The notes beneath the pieces are model-generated. The model did not search any database and was not told the origin of the DNA. It worked only from the letters and a program-made list of their open reading frames with translations. A DNA stretch of 45,174 bases from Telmatospirillum sp. (GTDB taxonomy: Bacteria > Pseudomonadota > Alphaproteobacteria > CACIAM-22H2): positions 1 through 45,174 of the forward strand of contig JADCGL010000029.1 in NCBI GenBank assembly GCA_020248985.1. Direction: 5' to 3'. Made by a program: the position numbers and the translations under genes. Shown piece by piece: positions 8,575 to 17,589 of the stretch (positions are counted from its first letter, which is position 1; every line of letters starts with the position of its first letter).

Positions 8575-8712
8575 GGCGCATTGCAGACGATCGTGGAGAA
8601 AACGGGAGTTCGGATCTTGCTTGTCGCTGCGCTTCCGTCCCGCATCGGACTCCGCTAACGTTGCCGACTACAGACGACGGCCATCAAGAGCCGAAAAAGA
8701 GGGGAAACCGCC

Positions 8713-10053
8713 ATGAAAAACATCGTCGCTTCGCGTCGTACGTTGTTGCGGGGGGCTGCCTTGGGCGTTCTCGCCGCACCCATGCTCAACACCAAAACTC
8801 TGTTCGCGCAGTCCGGCGCCTTCAACTGGAAGCGCTTCCAGGGCCAGTCGCTCGAAATCTCGCTGATCCGCAGCCCGCGCGGCGATCTTCTGAAGCGCCA
8901 CCAAGCCGAGTTCGAAGCGCTGACGGGCATCAAGGTCGGCGTCGAGGACATCCCCGAGCAGCAGCAGCGCCAGAAAGTGGTGATCGAGCTCAATTCCGGG
9001 CGCCCGAGCTTCGATGTGGTGCATCTCTCCTACCATGTGCAGAAGCGCCAATTCGCCAAGGCCAAGTGGCTCGCCGAAGTCGGCGGCATGCTGAACGACG
9101 CGCAGCTCACGCCGGCCGAGTACGACCGCGCCGATCTCACGCAGCGCGGCCTCGACTACGCGACCGACGACGGCAAGATCAATTCGCTGCCTTGGTCGGT
9201 CGATTACTGGCTGCTCTATTGGAACAAGGAGCTGTTCCAGGCCAAGGGCGTGGCCTATCCGCGCACGATCGACGAGATCGTGACGGCGGCCGCACGCCTG
9301 CACGATCCGGCCAACGGCATTGCCGGCATCACGGCACGCGGCTTGCGCAACGCCAACGTGCCGGTTTGGACGCAGCTGATGCTGGGCTGGGGCCAGGAGG
9401 CGACGGCGGGTGCGCCGCCGCGTCTGATGACCGACACCGACGATGCGATCGCGGCCGCCCGCGTGTACCAGACGCTGCTGCGCAACTCGGGTCCGCAGGG
9501 CGTTGCCGGCTTCAACTGGAACGAATCCCAGTCGCTGTTCGCGCAAGGCCGGGCGGCCATGTGGATCGACGGCGTGGGCTTCGCACCGCCGGTCGAAGAT
9601 CCGCAGCGCAGCCGCGTGGTCGGTAAAGTCGGTTACGGGATTTTCCCTGCCGGTCCCAAGGCGCACCATTCGGGCATGTTCGGCGACGGCATCGGCATCG
9701 CTTCGGCAAGCCGCAAGAAGGAAGCGGCGTTCCTCTACTGCCTTTGGACCACGAACAAGCAGATGTCGAACCGCCTGCTGCAAGGCGGTTCAGGCGTGCC
9801 GTTCCGCCGCTCGTCGCTGCAGGATCAAGCCACGCTCAGCGCGCTGACGGTGCCGAAGGAATGGGCCGATTGCGTGCGCGGCTCGGGCGAGATCGCGCGC
9901 GCGGCCCTGCCCGTGATCGTGCCGGTGACGGAGTTCCGCGACGTGTTCGGAACCGCACTCACCAACACGATCGGCGGTGCCGATCCGGCGGCCGAGATGC
10001 GCCGGGCAACGGCCGAGTTCCGCCCGGTCCTCGAGCGCAGCGAACAGGGGTGA
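8713..10053 (+). CDS. sugar ABC transporter substrate-binding protein (family 1), Tat-type signal
   Basis: The 446-residue protein starts with a twin-arginine-type signal, SRRTLLRG followed by a hydrophobic stretch ending near LFAQSG. The mature part resembles family 1 solute-binding proteins, with an N-terminal lobe EISLIRSPRGDLLKRH and a later segment MFGDGIGIASASRKK. It should deliver a carbohydrate to the permeases encoded immediately downstream. A GAGGGGA ribosome binding site precedes the ATG by about 7 bases. The 138 bases upstream of the gene separate it from GH31 and could hold its own promoter, but I see no convincing one. It is not a close duplicate of the binding protein at 1505, so the two importers probably see different ligands. 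Confidence 0.88.
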   Translation: MKNIVASRRTLLRGAALGVLAAPMLNTKTLFAQSGAFNWKRFQGQSLEISLIRSPRGDLLKRHQAEFEALTGIKVGVEDIPEQQQRQKVVIELNSGRPSFDVVHLSYHVQKRQFAKAKWLAEVGGMLNDAQLTPAEYDRADLTQRGLDYATDDGKINSLPWSVDYWLLYWNKELFQAKGVAYPRTIDEIVTAAARLHDPANGIAGITARGLRNANVPVWTQLMLGWGQEATAGAPPRLMTDTDDAIAAARVYQTLLRNSGPQGVAGFNWNESQSLFAQGRAAMWIDGVGFAPPVEDPQRSRVVGKVGYGIFPAGPKAHHSGMFGDGIGIASASRKKEAAFLYCLWTTNKQMSNRLLQGGSGVPFRRSSLQDQATLSALTVPKEWADCVRGSGEIARAALPVIVPVTEFRDVFGTALTNTIGGADPAAEMRRATAEFRPVLERSEQG

Positions 10054-10940
10054 AGACGTTGCCCCAGCCGGCCGTCGGTAGCAGCCGACGGCCGGTCTAT
10101 TTCTGGTTCGTGGTGCCGGGATTGCTGGCGACCTTGGCCGTCATTGTCTTCCCGTGGGCTTTCACCGTGTGGATGAGCCTGCACGAATGGAAGCTCGGCG
10201 GCACGGCCGTTTGGGTGGGCTTGCGCAACTACGCCGAGCTCGCAGTCAACCAGCGTTTTCTCGAATCGATTTGGCACACGTTCTATTTCACGATCCTGGC
10301 GGTGATCCTTCCGCTGGTGCTGGGCACGTTCGCCGCGGTCGTGTTCCACCGCACGTTTCCGCTGCGCGGCCTGCTACGCACGATCTTCATCATGCCGATG
10401 ATGGCCACACCCGTGGCGATAGCGCTCGTATGGACCATGATGTTCCATCCGCAGCTGGGCGTTCTCAACTATCTGCTGAGCCTCGTTGGCATCGGCCCTT
10501 CGGAATGGGTGTTCGCGCGCCACACGGTCATCCCCAGCCTTGCTCTCGTCGAGGTCTGGCTGTGGACGCCATTCGTGATGATCATCGTGCTGGGCGGGCT
10601 TGCGGCCGTTCCCAGCGAGCCCTACGAAAGCGCGCAGCTCGACGGCGCCACGCGCTGGCAGATGTTCTGGAAGATCACGTTTCCGCTGGTGCTGCCTTTC
10701 ATCGTCGTGGCCGGCATCATCCGCACGATCGACGCGCTGAAGGCTTTTGAAGTGATCTACGTGATTTCGAGCGGCGGTCCGGGAACGGCTTCGGAGACAC
10801 TGAATCTCTATCTCTATGCCCAGGCCTTCGCCTACTACAATGTCGGCACGGCGTCGGCCGTGGTCGTGGTGTTCTTCGCCATCGTCGTGGCCTTGTCGCT
10901 GGTGCTGCTGTGGGCGCGCGAACGCGCGAAATGGTACTGA
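10050..10940 (+). CDS. sugar ABC transporter permease, MalF/UgpA type
   Basis: The 296-residue membrane protein shows six hydrophobic segments and the EAA-loop region YESAQLDGATRWQMFWKITFP. It has the compact size of UgpA-like permeases, without the insertion present in the permease at 2780. The start is a GTG at 10050 whose last bases are shared with the TGA of the binding-protein gene (GTGA), implying translational coupling. The longer upstream open frame is only the shadow of the preceding gene. It forms a heterodimeric channel with the next gene product. No ATPase follows, so the complex probably recruits the MalK-type ATPase at 5105 or another one outside the window. Confidence 0.9.
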   Translation: MKTLPQPAVGSSRRPVYFWFVVPGLLATLAVIVFPWAFTVWMSLHEWKLGGTAVWVGLRNYAELAVNQRFLESIWHTFYFTILAVILPLVLGTFAAVVFHRTFPLRGLLRTIFIMPMMATPVAIALVWTMMFHPQLGVLNYLLSLVGIGPSEWVFARHTVIPSLALVEVWLWTPFVMIIVLGGLAAVPSEPYESAQLDGATRWQMFWKITFPLVLPFIVVAGIIRTIDALKAFEVIYVISSGGPGTASETLNLYLYAQAFAYYNVGTASAVVVVFFAIVVALSLVLLWARERAKWY

Positions 10941-10941
10941 C

Positions 10942-11802
10942 ATGACGCCAGCTTCCAGTCCGCGTTCGGCCGGCTATTGGCGCCTTCGCCGATGGATCGA
11001 CAATCTGGCTTTCGCGGCCGTGCTCGTGGTGCTGCTCGCGCCCGTGCTGTTCGTGTTCTTTTGGGTCGTGTCGCTGTCGCTCAAATTTGACATCGACAAC
11101 ACAGCCTATCCGCCTATCTTCGTGCCGCCCACGCCCACGCTCGACAATTTCCGGCGCCTGTTCGCCGATACCCCGTTTGCGCTGTATTTCTGGAACTCGC
11201 TCTTGGTTTCGGGCGGTGCGACTCTCGCCGCGTTGCTGCTGGGCGTGCCCGCCGGCTACGGAATTGCCAAATCCAAGGCGCACGGGCTGGCCGTGCTCAT
11301 GCTGATCAGCCGCATGACGCCGGGCCTGTCCTATCTCATTCCGCTGTTCACGCTGTTCCAGATCCTCGGTCTGCTCGGCACGCTGTGGCCGATCGCGATC
11401 ACGCATCTGGTGATCACTCTGCCGATCGTCGTCTACGTGATGATCGGCTATTTCGAGACGCTGCCGCCCGAACTCGAAGAGGCGGCGCGCATCGACGGCT
11501 GCAGCGTGTGGCAGGCCTTCCGCTACGTGGCCCTGCCGCTCGCACGGCCGGGCATCGTGGTGGGTGCCATCCTGTCCTTCATCTACTCTTGGAATAATTT
11601 CGTGTTCGGCGCGGTTTTCGCTGGCCGCACGACGCGCACGATGCCTGTCGCCGTCTACAACATGCTCACCTTCGAGCAGTTCGCCTGGGGACCGCTCGCA
11701 GCCGCTGCCATCGTCGTGATGCTGCCGGTGCTGTTCTTGACCGTGCTGATCCAGCGCGAGATCGTCGGCGGCTTGACCGCGGGTGGGGTCAAAGGCGCTT
11801 AA
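10942..11802 (+). CDS. sugar ABC transporter permease, MalG/UgpE type
   Basis: The 286-residue inner-membrane permease has the EAA motif LEEAARIDGCSVWQAFRYV, the downstream YSWNNFVFGAVF and six predicted membrane helices, typical of MalG-like subunits. The start ATG lies one base after the stop of the partner permease. It ends the second sugar importer operon. Its TAA (11800-11802) shares bases with the minus-strand stop of the M20-family gene in a TTAA tetranucleotide, so there is no space for a conventional terminator between them. No cognate ATPase gene follows. Confidence 0.9.
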   Translation: MTPASSPRSAGYWRLRRWIDNLAFAAVLVVLLAPVLFVFFWVVSLSLKFDIDNTAYPPIFVPPTPTLDNFRRLFADTPFALYFWNSLLVSGGATLAALLLGVPAGYGIAKSKAHGLAVLMLISRMTPGLSYLIPLFTLFQILGLLGTLWPIAITHLVITLPIVVYVMIGYFETLPPELEEAARIDGCSVWQAFRYVALPLARPGIVVGAILSFIYSWNNFVFGAVFAGRTTRTMPVAVYNMLTFEQFAWGPLAAAAIVVMLPVLFLTVLIQREIVGGLTAGGVKGA

Positions 11803-13100
11803 GCCTTTCGGCTCCACAAGGCGATGGCGCCTGCGATCACGCCCACGCCGCGTTTAAAGTCGGCGACATCGACCCATTCGTCGCGGGATCCGTTCTGCGT
11901 GAGATCACCGCACAGCGGCCCCAAGCCGACGCACGGAATGCCGTTCTGCACCATCGGATTGCGGATGTCGGACGAGGTGTGCATGACGTTGGCGTGCGGC
12001 GCTTCGCCGGTTGCGGCCAGCACGGCCGCATCGACCGCATTGCGCAGCGCGTGGCCGTCCGGCACTTCGGCACCCGTGACGCCCGACAGGAACTCGACCT
12101 TCGGCGGCTTGGCGCTGAGATACGCGTCGGCCTTCGCGACTGCGGCGATCGCGGACGCGACTTCCGCCTGCACGTCGGCGAGTTTTTCGCCGGGCGGAAA
12201 CGACAGCGCGCAGGACAGCCGCACGGAAGGTGCAATGCGCGCCGCCCGCCCGTCGCCGAGCGTGGAAAAATCGCCGATCAAAAGGTTGGTCGAACGTCCG
12301 ATGGCGGCCTGCAGCGAGGGATGCGTTACGCGGCGGCCGCGTTGTTCGTCAAGCGCGCGCAAAGCAGCGTGGATCAGCACGGCCTTGTCGATCGGGTTGA
12401 CGGCCGTGTGCGCGAAGGCCGTATGGCCAGGTTCTTGCGTGTCGGGCAGCCGCCCTTCGACCGTGACGCGGAACACGAGCTGGCCCGAGGCGAAAGTTTT
12501 GACCTCGCGCATGCCGACACCCGATTCCGCCGGATGCAGATAGATCGCCGCATCGGCGACGAAGCCTGCTTGCAGGAGGGCATGCACGCCGCGCGCATGG
12601 CGCTTGGAGGGCGTGCTGCACAAGATGAGATCGCCCGCCGGGCGCAGGGCCGGATCGCTCAGCACCTGCAAGGCGCCCGCCATCGTCGCAACGCCGGCGA
12701 GGTCGTCGGCAACGCCCCAGCCATAAAGGCGGCCATTTTCGATTTCGCCCGCAAACGGATCGTGGCGCCAGCCATGCTGCGGCTGGAACGGTTCGCCGTC
12801 GGGATGCGCAAACACGAGCATGCTGCGCCCGCCGCCGGTACCCGGCAAACGGGCCACGACCGCCTCGCGCATGTCGGGCGCGATCGCAATGCCGGCGGCG
12901 AATTCGTCGCGCGGATTCACGTCGGCGGGCAGATAGCGATGGCGCACGACCGTGGCGCCGAACGATTCGCACGCGGCGGCAAAGCGCGCCTGCACGGCTG
13001 CTTCGCCTTGGCGCTGCAGGGCGATGAACTCGCGCAGGAGCGAGACTGCTTTGTCGCCCGACGCGGCGGCGGCGGCTTGTGCTGTTTGAGCTGCGTCCAT
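11799..13100 (-). CDS. M20-family metallopeptidase/amidohydrolase with atypical active site
   Basis: The 433-residue protein has the ArgE/DapE/CPG2 fold. The first metal motif is FAHPDGEPF, the bridging Asp lies in GWGVADDLAGVA, and a dimerisation domain contains GHTAFAHTAVNPID. Family members hydrolyse peptide or acyl-amide bonds with two zinc ions. However, the usual Glu-Glu pair (base and bridging ligand) is replaced in CSTPSKRHARGV, and the C-terminal metal His is replaced in LTQNGSRDEWV. The enzyme may therefore be mononuclear, altered or inactive. The start ATG at 13100 has CAGGA about 6 bases upstream; an in-frame ATG at 13139 lacks this. It is divergent to a peptide-type importer, suggesting an imported substrate containing an amide bond. 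Confidence 0.82.
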   Translation of the reverse strand: MDAAQTAQAAAAASGDKAVSLLREFIALQRQGEAAVQARFAAACESFGATVVRHRYLPADVNPRDEFAAGIAIAPDMREAVVARLPGTGGGRSMLVFAHPDGEPFQPQHGWRHDPFAGEIENGRLYGWGVADDLAGVATMAGALQVLSDPALRPAGDLILCSTPSKRHARGVHALLQAGFVADAAIYLHPAESGVGMREVKTFASGQLVFRVTVEGRLPDTQEPGHTAFAHTAVNPIDKAVLIHAALRALDEQRGRRVTHPSLQAAIGRSTNLLIGDFSTLGDGRAARIAPSVRLSCALSFPPGEKLADVQAEVASAIAAVAKADAYLSAKPPKVEFLSGVTGAEVPDGHALRNAVDAAVLAATGEAPHANVMHTSSDIRNPMVQNGIPCVGLGPLCGDLTQNGSRDEWVDVADFKRGVGVIAGAIALWSRKA

Positions 13101-13130
13101 TGTCGGTCCTGGCTCCGTTTTTCGATTTCG

Positions 13131-13149
13131 CGGCATCATATGCCGTTTT
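13131..13149. promoter_or_regulatory. inverted repeat in the M20/peptide-importer divergent region
   Basis: CGGCAT (13131-13136) and ATGCCG (13140-13145) form a perfect 6-bp dyad around CAT, followed on the plus strand by TTTT. It lies 31 bases upstream of the M20-family start and about 100 bases upstream of the binding-protein start. It could be an operator serving both genes or a weak terminator. No regulator gene adjoins it. Confidence 0.3.
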
Positions 13150-13243
13150 CTGGCACCTTAATTGCTTGATTTGTAGGGCATCCCCTGTAATTTTTGTAGA
13201 ACAATCGCGATGCAATGGGGATCTGATCGAGTCGGAGGGGGCA

Positions 13244-14794
13244 ATGTCGAAAAGCAACTTGGGGCGTCGTGAATTTCTGGGGGCGGCGGCAGGTGCGGCG
13301 GCTGCGGGCGTCCTTCCCGGGGCCGCGACGGCGCAGAACCGCAACACGGTCACGGCGTCGCTGCTCGGCAATCTGCCGAACATCCATCCCTGGCATGTCG
13401 GCAACGTGGAGACGGCGGCGGCCAATTTGCTCGTCTATTCCAATCTGCTGAAGGTCGGCCCCGACGGTACGATGGTGCCCGACGTCGCGGCATCGCTACC
13501 GACGATCAGCGCCGACGGCCTCAATTATACGTTCGAGCTGCGCCGCGACGTGCGCTTCCACAACGGCGACAGGCTCACTTCGGAAGACGTCGTCTATTCC
13601 TACGACCAGTATCTCTCCACCGCACGCCGGCGCGGCAATCTGCGCCGCTTCATCAAGAACGTCACCAAGGACGGCGACTATGTGGTGAAGGTCGAGCTCG
13701 TCGAGCCGTGGGTCGGCTGGATGCAGCTGATGGGCTACGAGGCCGCAATCGTGCGCCGCGGCAGCGACGTGGTGAACGAAGGGCCGACCGGCGAAAATCT
13801 CTATCGGGGCAGCCGCATGGCGGGCTCGGGGCCCTACATCCCGACCAATTTTCAGGCCGACGTGTCGGCCGAGTTCGAAGCCAATCCCGACTATTTCGGC
13901 GGCAAGCCCGCGACGCAGACGATCAAGCTGCTGCGCATTCCAGATGCAGCCACGCAGCTTGCCAATCTGCGTACCGGCACGGTCGATATCATCTCGAACT
14001 GCCCACCCAAGGATTTCGCCGCGATGGCGCGCACGCCGGGCTTTGCGGGGGCTTCGCGCCCGTCGGCCGGCATCTTCTATATGCCGATGAATACGGCCAA
14101 GGCGCCGTTCGACAATGTGCATTTGCGCCGCGCGGTTTCGTGCGCGATCGACCGCGACTATATCTGCGACGAAATCTATTCGGGCCTCGTCACGCCGTCC
14201 GCGTTGCCGGCCGCACCGACGGAGTTCTGGTACGACGCGACCCTCGCCAAGCAGCTCGCCTACGATCCCGACCGCGCGCGTTTTCATCTGCGCGAGGCGG
14301 GTATGCCGCGCGGCTTCGCGTTCGAAGCGATCGTGCCGGCGCCGTCGGCCTATGTCGAAGCGCGCGAAGCGGCGATCGTGATGCAGGCCAATTTGGCCGA
14401 CGTCGGGATCCGCATGAATATCCGCCAGACCGATTTCGTCAGCATGTATCGCAGCGCCCAGAACGGCGACTGGCAGGCCTTCCCGCATCCCTCGATGCAG
14501 TCCTCGATCGAGGGCTATCTAATCTGGAACAACTACCACAAGGACGGCAATCAGGCGCGCTGGATGGGCTATCGCAACGCCGATTTCGAGGCAGCGACAA
14601 TGGACAGCTTCCGCTATCTCGAAAACGCGCGCAAAATGCCGGGCCTGCAGCGTGTGTCGAAAATCCTGGTCGAAGACTGCCCGGCGCTGTGGATCGGGCG
14701 GCTCAACGCCTACCATCTGTGGCGCGCCGACATTTCGGGCTTTGCGCCGCGCTACTCGCACTTCATGGACCTTACCCAGGTCAAACGCGGATGA
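13244..14794 (+). CDS. ABC transporter substrate-binding protein, family 5 (peptide/nickel type)
   Basis: The 516-residue periplasmic protein has a Tat-like signal peptide, GRREFLGAAAGAAAAG ending near GAATAQ. The mature protein shows the family 5 pattern: YTFELRRDVRFHNGDRLTSEDVVYS, with a later pattern LRRAVSCAIDRDYICDEIYSG, as in DppA/OppA. It captures peptides or related small molecules. The ATG at 13244 follows GGAGGGGG about 4-9 bases upstream; the longer open frame starting at 13079 overlaps the divergent gene and lacks such a site. It heads a six-gene operon with overlapping stops and starts: two permeases, two ATPases and a GST. Confidence 0.9.
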   Translation: MSKSNLGRREFLGAAAGAAAAGVLPGAATAQNRNTVTASLLGNLPNIHPWHVGNVETAAANLLVYSNLLKVGPDGTMVPDVAASLPTISADGLNYTFELRRDVRFHNGDRLTSEDVVYSYDQYLSTARRRGNLRRFIKNVTKDGDYVVKVELVEPWVGWMQLMGYEAAIVRRGSDVVNEGPTGENLYRGSRMAGSGPYIPTNFQADVSAEFEANPDYFGGKPATQTIKLLRIPDAATQLANLRTGTVDIISNCPPKDFAAMARTPGFAGASRPSAGIFYMPMNTAKAPFDNVHLRRAVSCAIDRDYICDEIYSGLVTPSALPAAPTEFWYDATLAKQLAYDPDRARFHLREAGMPRGFAFEAIVPAPSAYVEAREAAIVMQANLADVGIRMNIRQTDFVSMYRSAQNGDWQAFPHPSMQSSIEGYLIWNNYHKDGNQARWMGYRNADFEAATMDSFRYLENARKMPGLQRVSKILVEDCPALWIGRLNAYHLWRADISGFAPRYSHFMDLTQVKRG

Positions 14795-15732
14795 TCGGTT
14801 TCCTCGCCGGACGGGCCGCGTCTTTGGCGCTGGTCCTGTTCGGCGCGAGCATTCTGATCTTCCTGGTCGTGCGCGCGTTGCCGGGCGACCCGGCCGTGGC
14901 GCTCATGACGCAGAACGCCACACCCGAAATGATCGCGGAGATGCGCCGAACGCTCGGCCTGGAGCGCGGCTTGCCGACGCAGTTCGCGCTGTGGCTGGGA
15001 GGCGCACTCGGCGGCGATCTCGGCCGCTCGTTCATGTTCAGCATGGACGTGTCGGCGTTGATCGGCGAGCGCTTCCCGGTCACGCTGCATCTCGCGCTTA
15101 CGAGCCTGGCAATCGCACTCGCGATCGCGATCCCGACCGGCGTTCTGGCCGCCGCAAACAAGGGCAAAGCGCTCGACCATCTGTGCCGCGTCGTCGCGAT
15201 GGTCGGCATCTCGATGCCGGTCTTCTGGCAGGGGCTGCTGATGATCCTGCTGTTCGCGGTCACGCTCGGCTGGCTGCCGCCGGGCGGCTATGTTTCGCCG
15301 GCTTCCGGGCTCGGCGATTCCTTCGCGCATATTCTGCTGCCGTCGGTGGCCCTCGGCACCGCCTATGCGGCCACCGTCATGCGCATGCTGCGCGCCTCGA
15401 TGCTCGACGTGTTGGGGCGCGAGCATATTGCGGTGGCGCGTGCGCACGGCATACCCGAGCGCACGCTCGTGTGGCGCGACGCGCTGCACAACGCCGCGAT
15501 CCCGACTCTGACCGCCGTCGGATTTTCGTTCGGCTATCTGCTGGCGGGGGCCGTGCTGACCGAAGTGATCTTCAATCTGCCCGGCATGGGTCGGCTGCTC
15601 TACGAGAGCATCCTCGCGCGCGACTATCCGCTGGTGCAGGGCTTGGTGCTGCTGAACGTGGCGGTGTTCGTCGCGATCAATTTCGCGATGGATGCGCTCT
15701 ACGTTGCTCTCGATCCGCGGATCCGTCGATGA
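14791..15732 (+). CDS. peptide-type ABC transporter permease, DppB/OppB family
   Basis: The 313-residue inner-membrane permease begins with a membrane helix and the conserved FLVVRALPGDPA, as in DppB. Further motifs are the EAA-like region REHIAVARAHGIPERTLVWRDAL and, near the C-terminus, VIFNLPGMGRLLYESI. It forms the channel with the DppC-type protein encoded next. Its ATG overlaps the TGA of the binding-protein gene by 4 bases (ATGA), so translation is probably coupled. The length is normal for the family. Confidence 0.93.
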   Translation: MIGFLAGRAASLALVLFGASILIFLVVRALPGDPAVALMTQNATPEMIAEMRRTLGLERGLPTQFALWLGGALGGDLGRSFMFSMDVSALIGERFPVTLHLALTSLAIALAIAIPTGVLAAANKGKALDHLCRVVAMVGISMPVFWQGLLMILLFAVTLGWLPPGGYVSPASGLGDSFAHILLPSVALGTAYAATVMRMLRASMLDVLGREHIAVARAHGIPERTLVWRDALHNAAIPTLTAVGFSFGYLLAGAVLTEVIFNLPGMGRLLYESILARDYPLVQGLVLLNVAVFVAINFAMDALYVALDPRIRR

Positions 15733-16628
15733 ACCGCGGCAAGACAATCGGCCGCCTGCTCGGCATCGTGCGCCGCGATCCGCTGGCGGCGGCAGCGTTC
15801 CTGTTCCTGCTGCTGCTCGCGATCGCAGCCTTGTTCCCCGAGCAGATCGCGGCCATGTCGCCAAACCGGCCGAGCCGCTTGCGGCTTCTGCCGCCGGGGG
15901 ACGTCTATCTGTTCGGCACCGACCAGTTCGGGCGCGATATCTTTGCGCGCTGCGTGCATGCCACGAGCGTATCGCTGCTGGTGGGTTTGACCACTGTCGC
16001 AATCGCCTTGTTGCTCGGCGTGCCGCTCGGCGCAATTGCCGCCTTTCGCAGCCCCGGCAAAATCGATTCCGGCATCATGCGCACGATGGACGTGCTGATG
16101 GCCTTCCCGCCGATCGTGCTGGCGATCGCGGTCGTGGCCGCTTTGGGCACGCAGGACATCGAAATCGGACCCTTCACCGTGCCGCACATCACCAAAGTGA
16201 TGGTCGTGATCGGCCTTCTCAACGTGCCGAAGGTCGCGCGCATCGTGCGCGCCTCCGTGCTCGTCGAGCGCAACGAACAATATGTGATGGCCGCGCGCGC
16301 GGTGGGTGCCTCCGAGGCGCGCGTGCTGTTCCGCGAGGTGCTGCCCAACTGCGCTTCGCCGGTCGCGGTCTACGCTACATTGCTGGTGGCGACGTCGATC
16401 CTCACCGAGGCGTCTTTGTCGTTCCTCGGGCTCGGCATCCAGCCGCCGCAGCCCTCGTGGGGCGGCATGCTGGCCGACAGCCGCACCTACGTGATGTCCG
16501 GCCAATGGTGGCTCACGGTGTTTCCGGGATTGCTGATCTTCCTGTCGGTTGCGGCTTTCAATCTCGCGGGCGACCTGCTGCGCGACGCACTCGACCCTGC
16601 CCAAATTACGCGGCGCGGCGATGCTTGA
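15729..16628 (+). CDS. peptide-type ABC transporter permease, DppC/OppC family
   Basis: The 299-residue permease has the DppC-type N-terminal helix (AAAFLFLLLLAIAALFP). The signature FGTDQFGRDIFARCVHAT follows the first helix, and the EAA region is MAARAVGASEARVLFREVLPN. The late motif SFLGLGIQPPQPSWGGML is typical. It pairs with the DppB-type subunit. The ATG overlaps the previous stop by 4 bases, and its own stop overlaps the first ATPase start by 8 bases. Confidence 0.93.
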   Translation: MNRGKTIGRLLGIVRRDPLAAAAFLFLLLLAIAALFPEQIAAMSPNRPSRLRLLPPGDVYLFGTDQFGRDIFARCVHATSVSLLVGLTTVAIALLLGVPLGAIAAFRSPGKIDSGIMRTMDVLMAFPPIVLAIAVVAALGTQDIEIGPFTVPHITKVMVVIGLLNVPKVARIVRASVLVERNEQYVMAARAVGASEARVLFREVLPNCASPVAVYATLLVATSILTEASLSFLGLGIQPPQPSWGGMLADSRTYVMSGQWWLTVFPGLLIFLSVAAFNLAGDLLRDALDPAQITRRGDA

Positions 16629-17589
16629 GTCCGAGCCCTTGTTTCGGGTGCGCAATCTCACGACGCGCCTCAATACCGAAGCCGGCGCGATCGTGCCGTC
16701 GGACAGTGTGTCGTTCGATATCGCCGCTGGCGAGGTTTTGGGTTTGGTGGGCGAGAGCGGGTCGGGCAAATCCGTCACGGCGCGCGCGTCCGTGCGGCTG
16801 CAGAAGCCCGATGACGCGATCAAGGCGGGCGAGCTCTGGTTTGCCGGGCGCGATCTGCGCAGGCTCGACGCGGCGCAGCTGCGCGAATTGCGGGCCAGCG
16901 AGATCGCGATGATCGTGCAGGATCCGGCGGCCGCCCTCAATCCGGTGATGACAGTTGGTGCCCAGCTCACGCGCGTGGCGCGCGAGAAGGGCATGTCCGA
17001 ACAAGACGCCGCCGCGCGCGCGCTCGAATTGCTGGTGCAGCTGCGCATCGCCGATCCCACGCGCCGGCTTGCCGCCTATCCGCACGAATTGTCCGGCGGC
17101 ATGCGCCAGCGCGTGCTGATCGCCCTCGCTTTGATGTGCAAGCCCAAACTCCTGATCGCCGACGAGCCGACGACGGCGCTCGACGTGACGGTCGAAGCCG
17201 ACATCCTGTCGCTGCTCGATGCGCTGCGCCGCGATCTCGGCATGGCAATGCTGCTGATCTCGCACAATCTCTCGGTCGTGGCCCGGCTCTGCGACCGCGT
17301 TGCGGTCATGTATGCGGGCCGCCTCGTCGAGATTGGGCCCACGCCGTCCGTGCTGGCCGATCCGCGGCATCCCTATACGGCGGCTTTGCTGGCTTCGGTG
17401 CCGCGCGGGGCCAAAGCCGACGGGCCCTTGCCGGCCATTCCAGGCGAGCCGCCGGATCTCGCTCGCCTCGCACCGGGATGCGGCTTTCGCGCGCGCTGCG
17501 CGCAGGCCGGGCCCGAATGCGAAAAGCCACAGACGCTGCAGCAAGTCGGCGACGGGCGATTCAGCGCGTGCTGGCGGGCTATCGCATGA
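16621..17589 (+). CDS. peptide-type ABC transporter ATPase, DppD/OppD family
   Basis: The 322-residue ATPase has Walker A GESGSGKS, Q-loop IVQDPAAALNPV, signature LSGGMRQRVLIALAL, Walker B LLIADEPTTALDVT and H-loop ISHNLSVVARLCDRV. It ends in the oligopeptide-transporter C-terminal domain with GCGFRARCAQAGPEC, whose cysteines often bind an Fe-S cluster in DppD. It powers import with the DppF-type partner encoded next. Start ATG 16621 lies inside the end of the DppC-type gene (8-base overlap). Length and motifs are intact. Confidence 0.94.
   Translation: MLESEPLFRVRNLTTRLNTEAGAIVPSDSVSFDIAAGEVLGLVGESGSGKSVTARASVRLQKPDDAIKAGELWFAGRDLRRLDAAQLRELRASEIAMIVQDPAAALNPVMTVGAQLTRVAREKGMSEQDAAARALELLVQLRIADPTRRLAAYPHELSGGMRQRVLIALALMCKPKLLIADEPTTALDVTVEADILSLLDALRRDLGMAMLLISHNLSVVARLCDRVAVMYAGRLVEIGPTPSVLADPRHPYTAALLASVPRGAKADGPLPAIPGEPPDLARLAPGCGFRARCAQAGPECEKPQTLQQVGDGRFSACWRAIA

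Noticed and set aside
13079-13243. Longer N-terminus for the family 5 binding protein
   Set aside because: It overlaps the start of the divergent M20-family gene and would precede the Tat-type signal peptide, which must be N-terminal.
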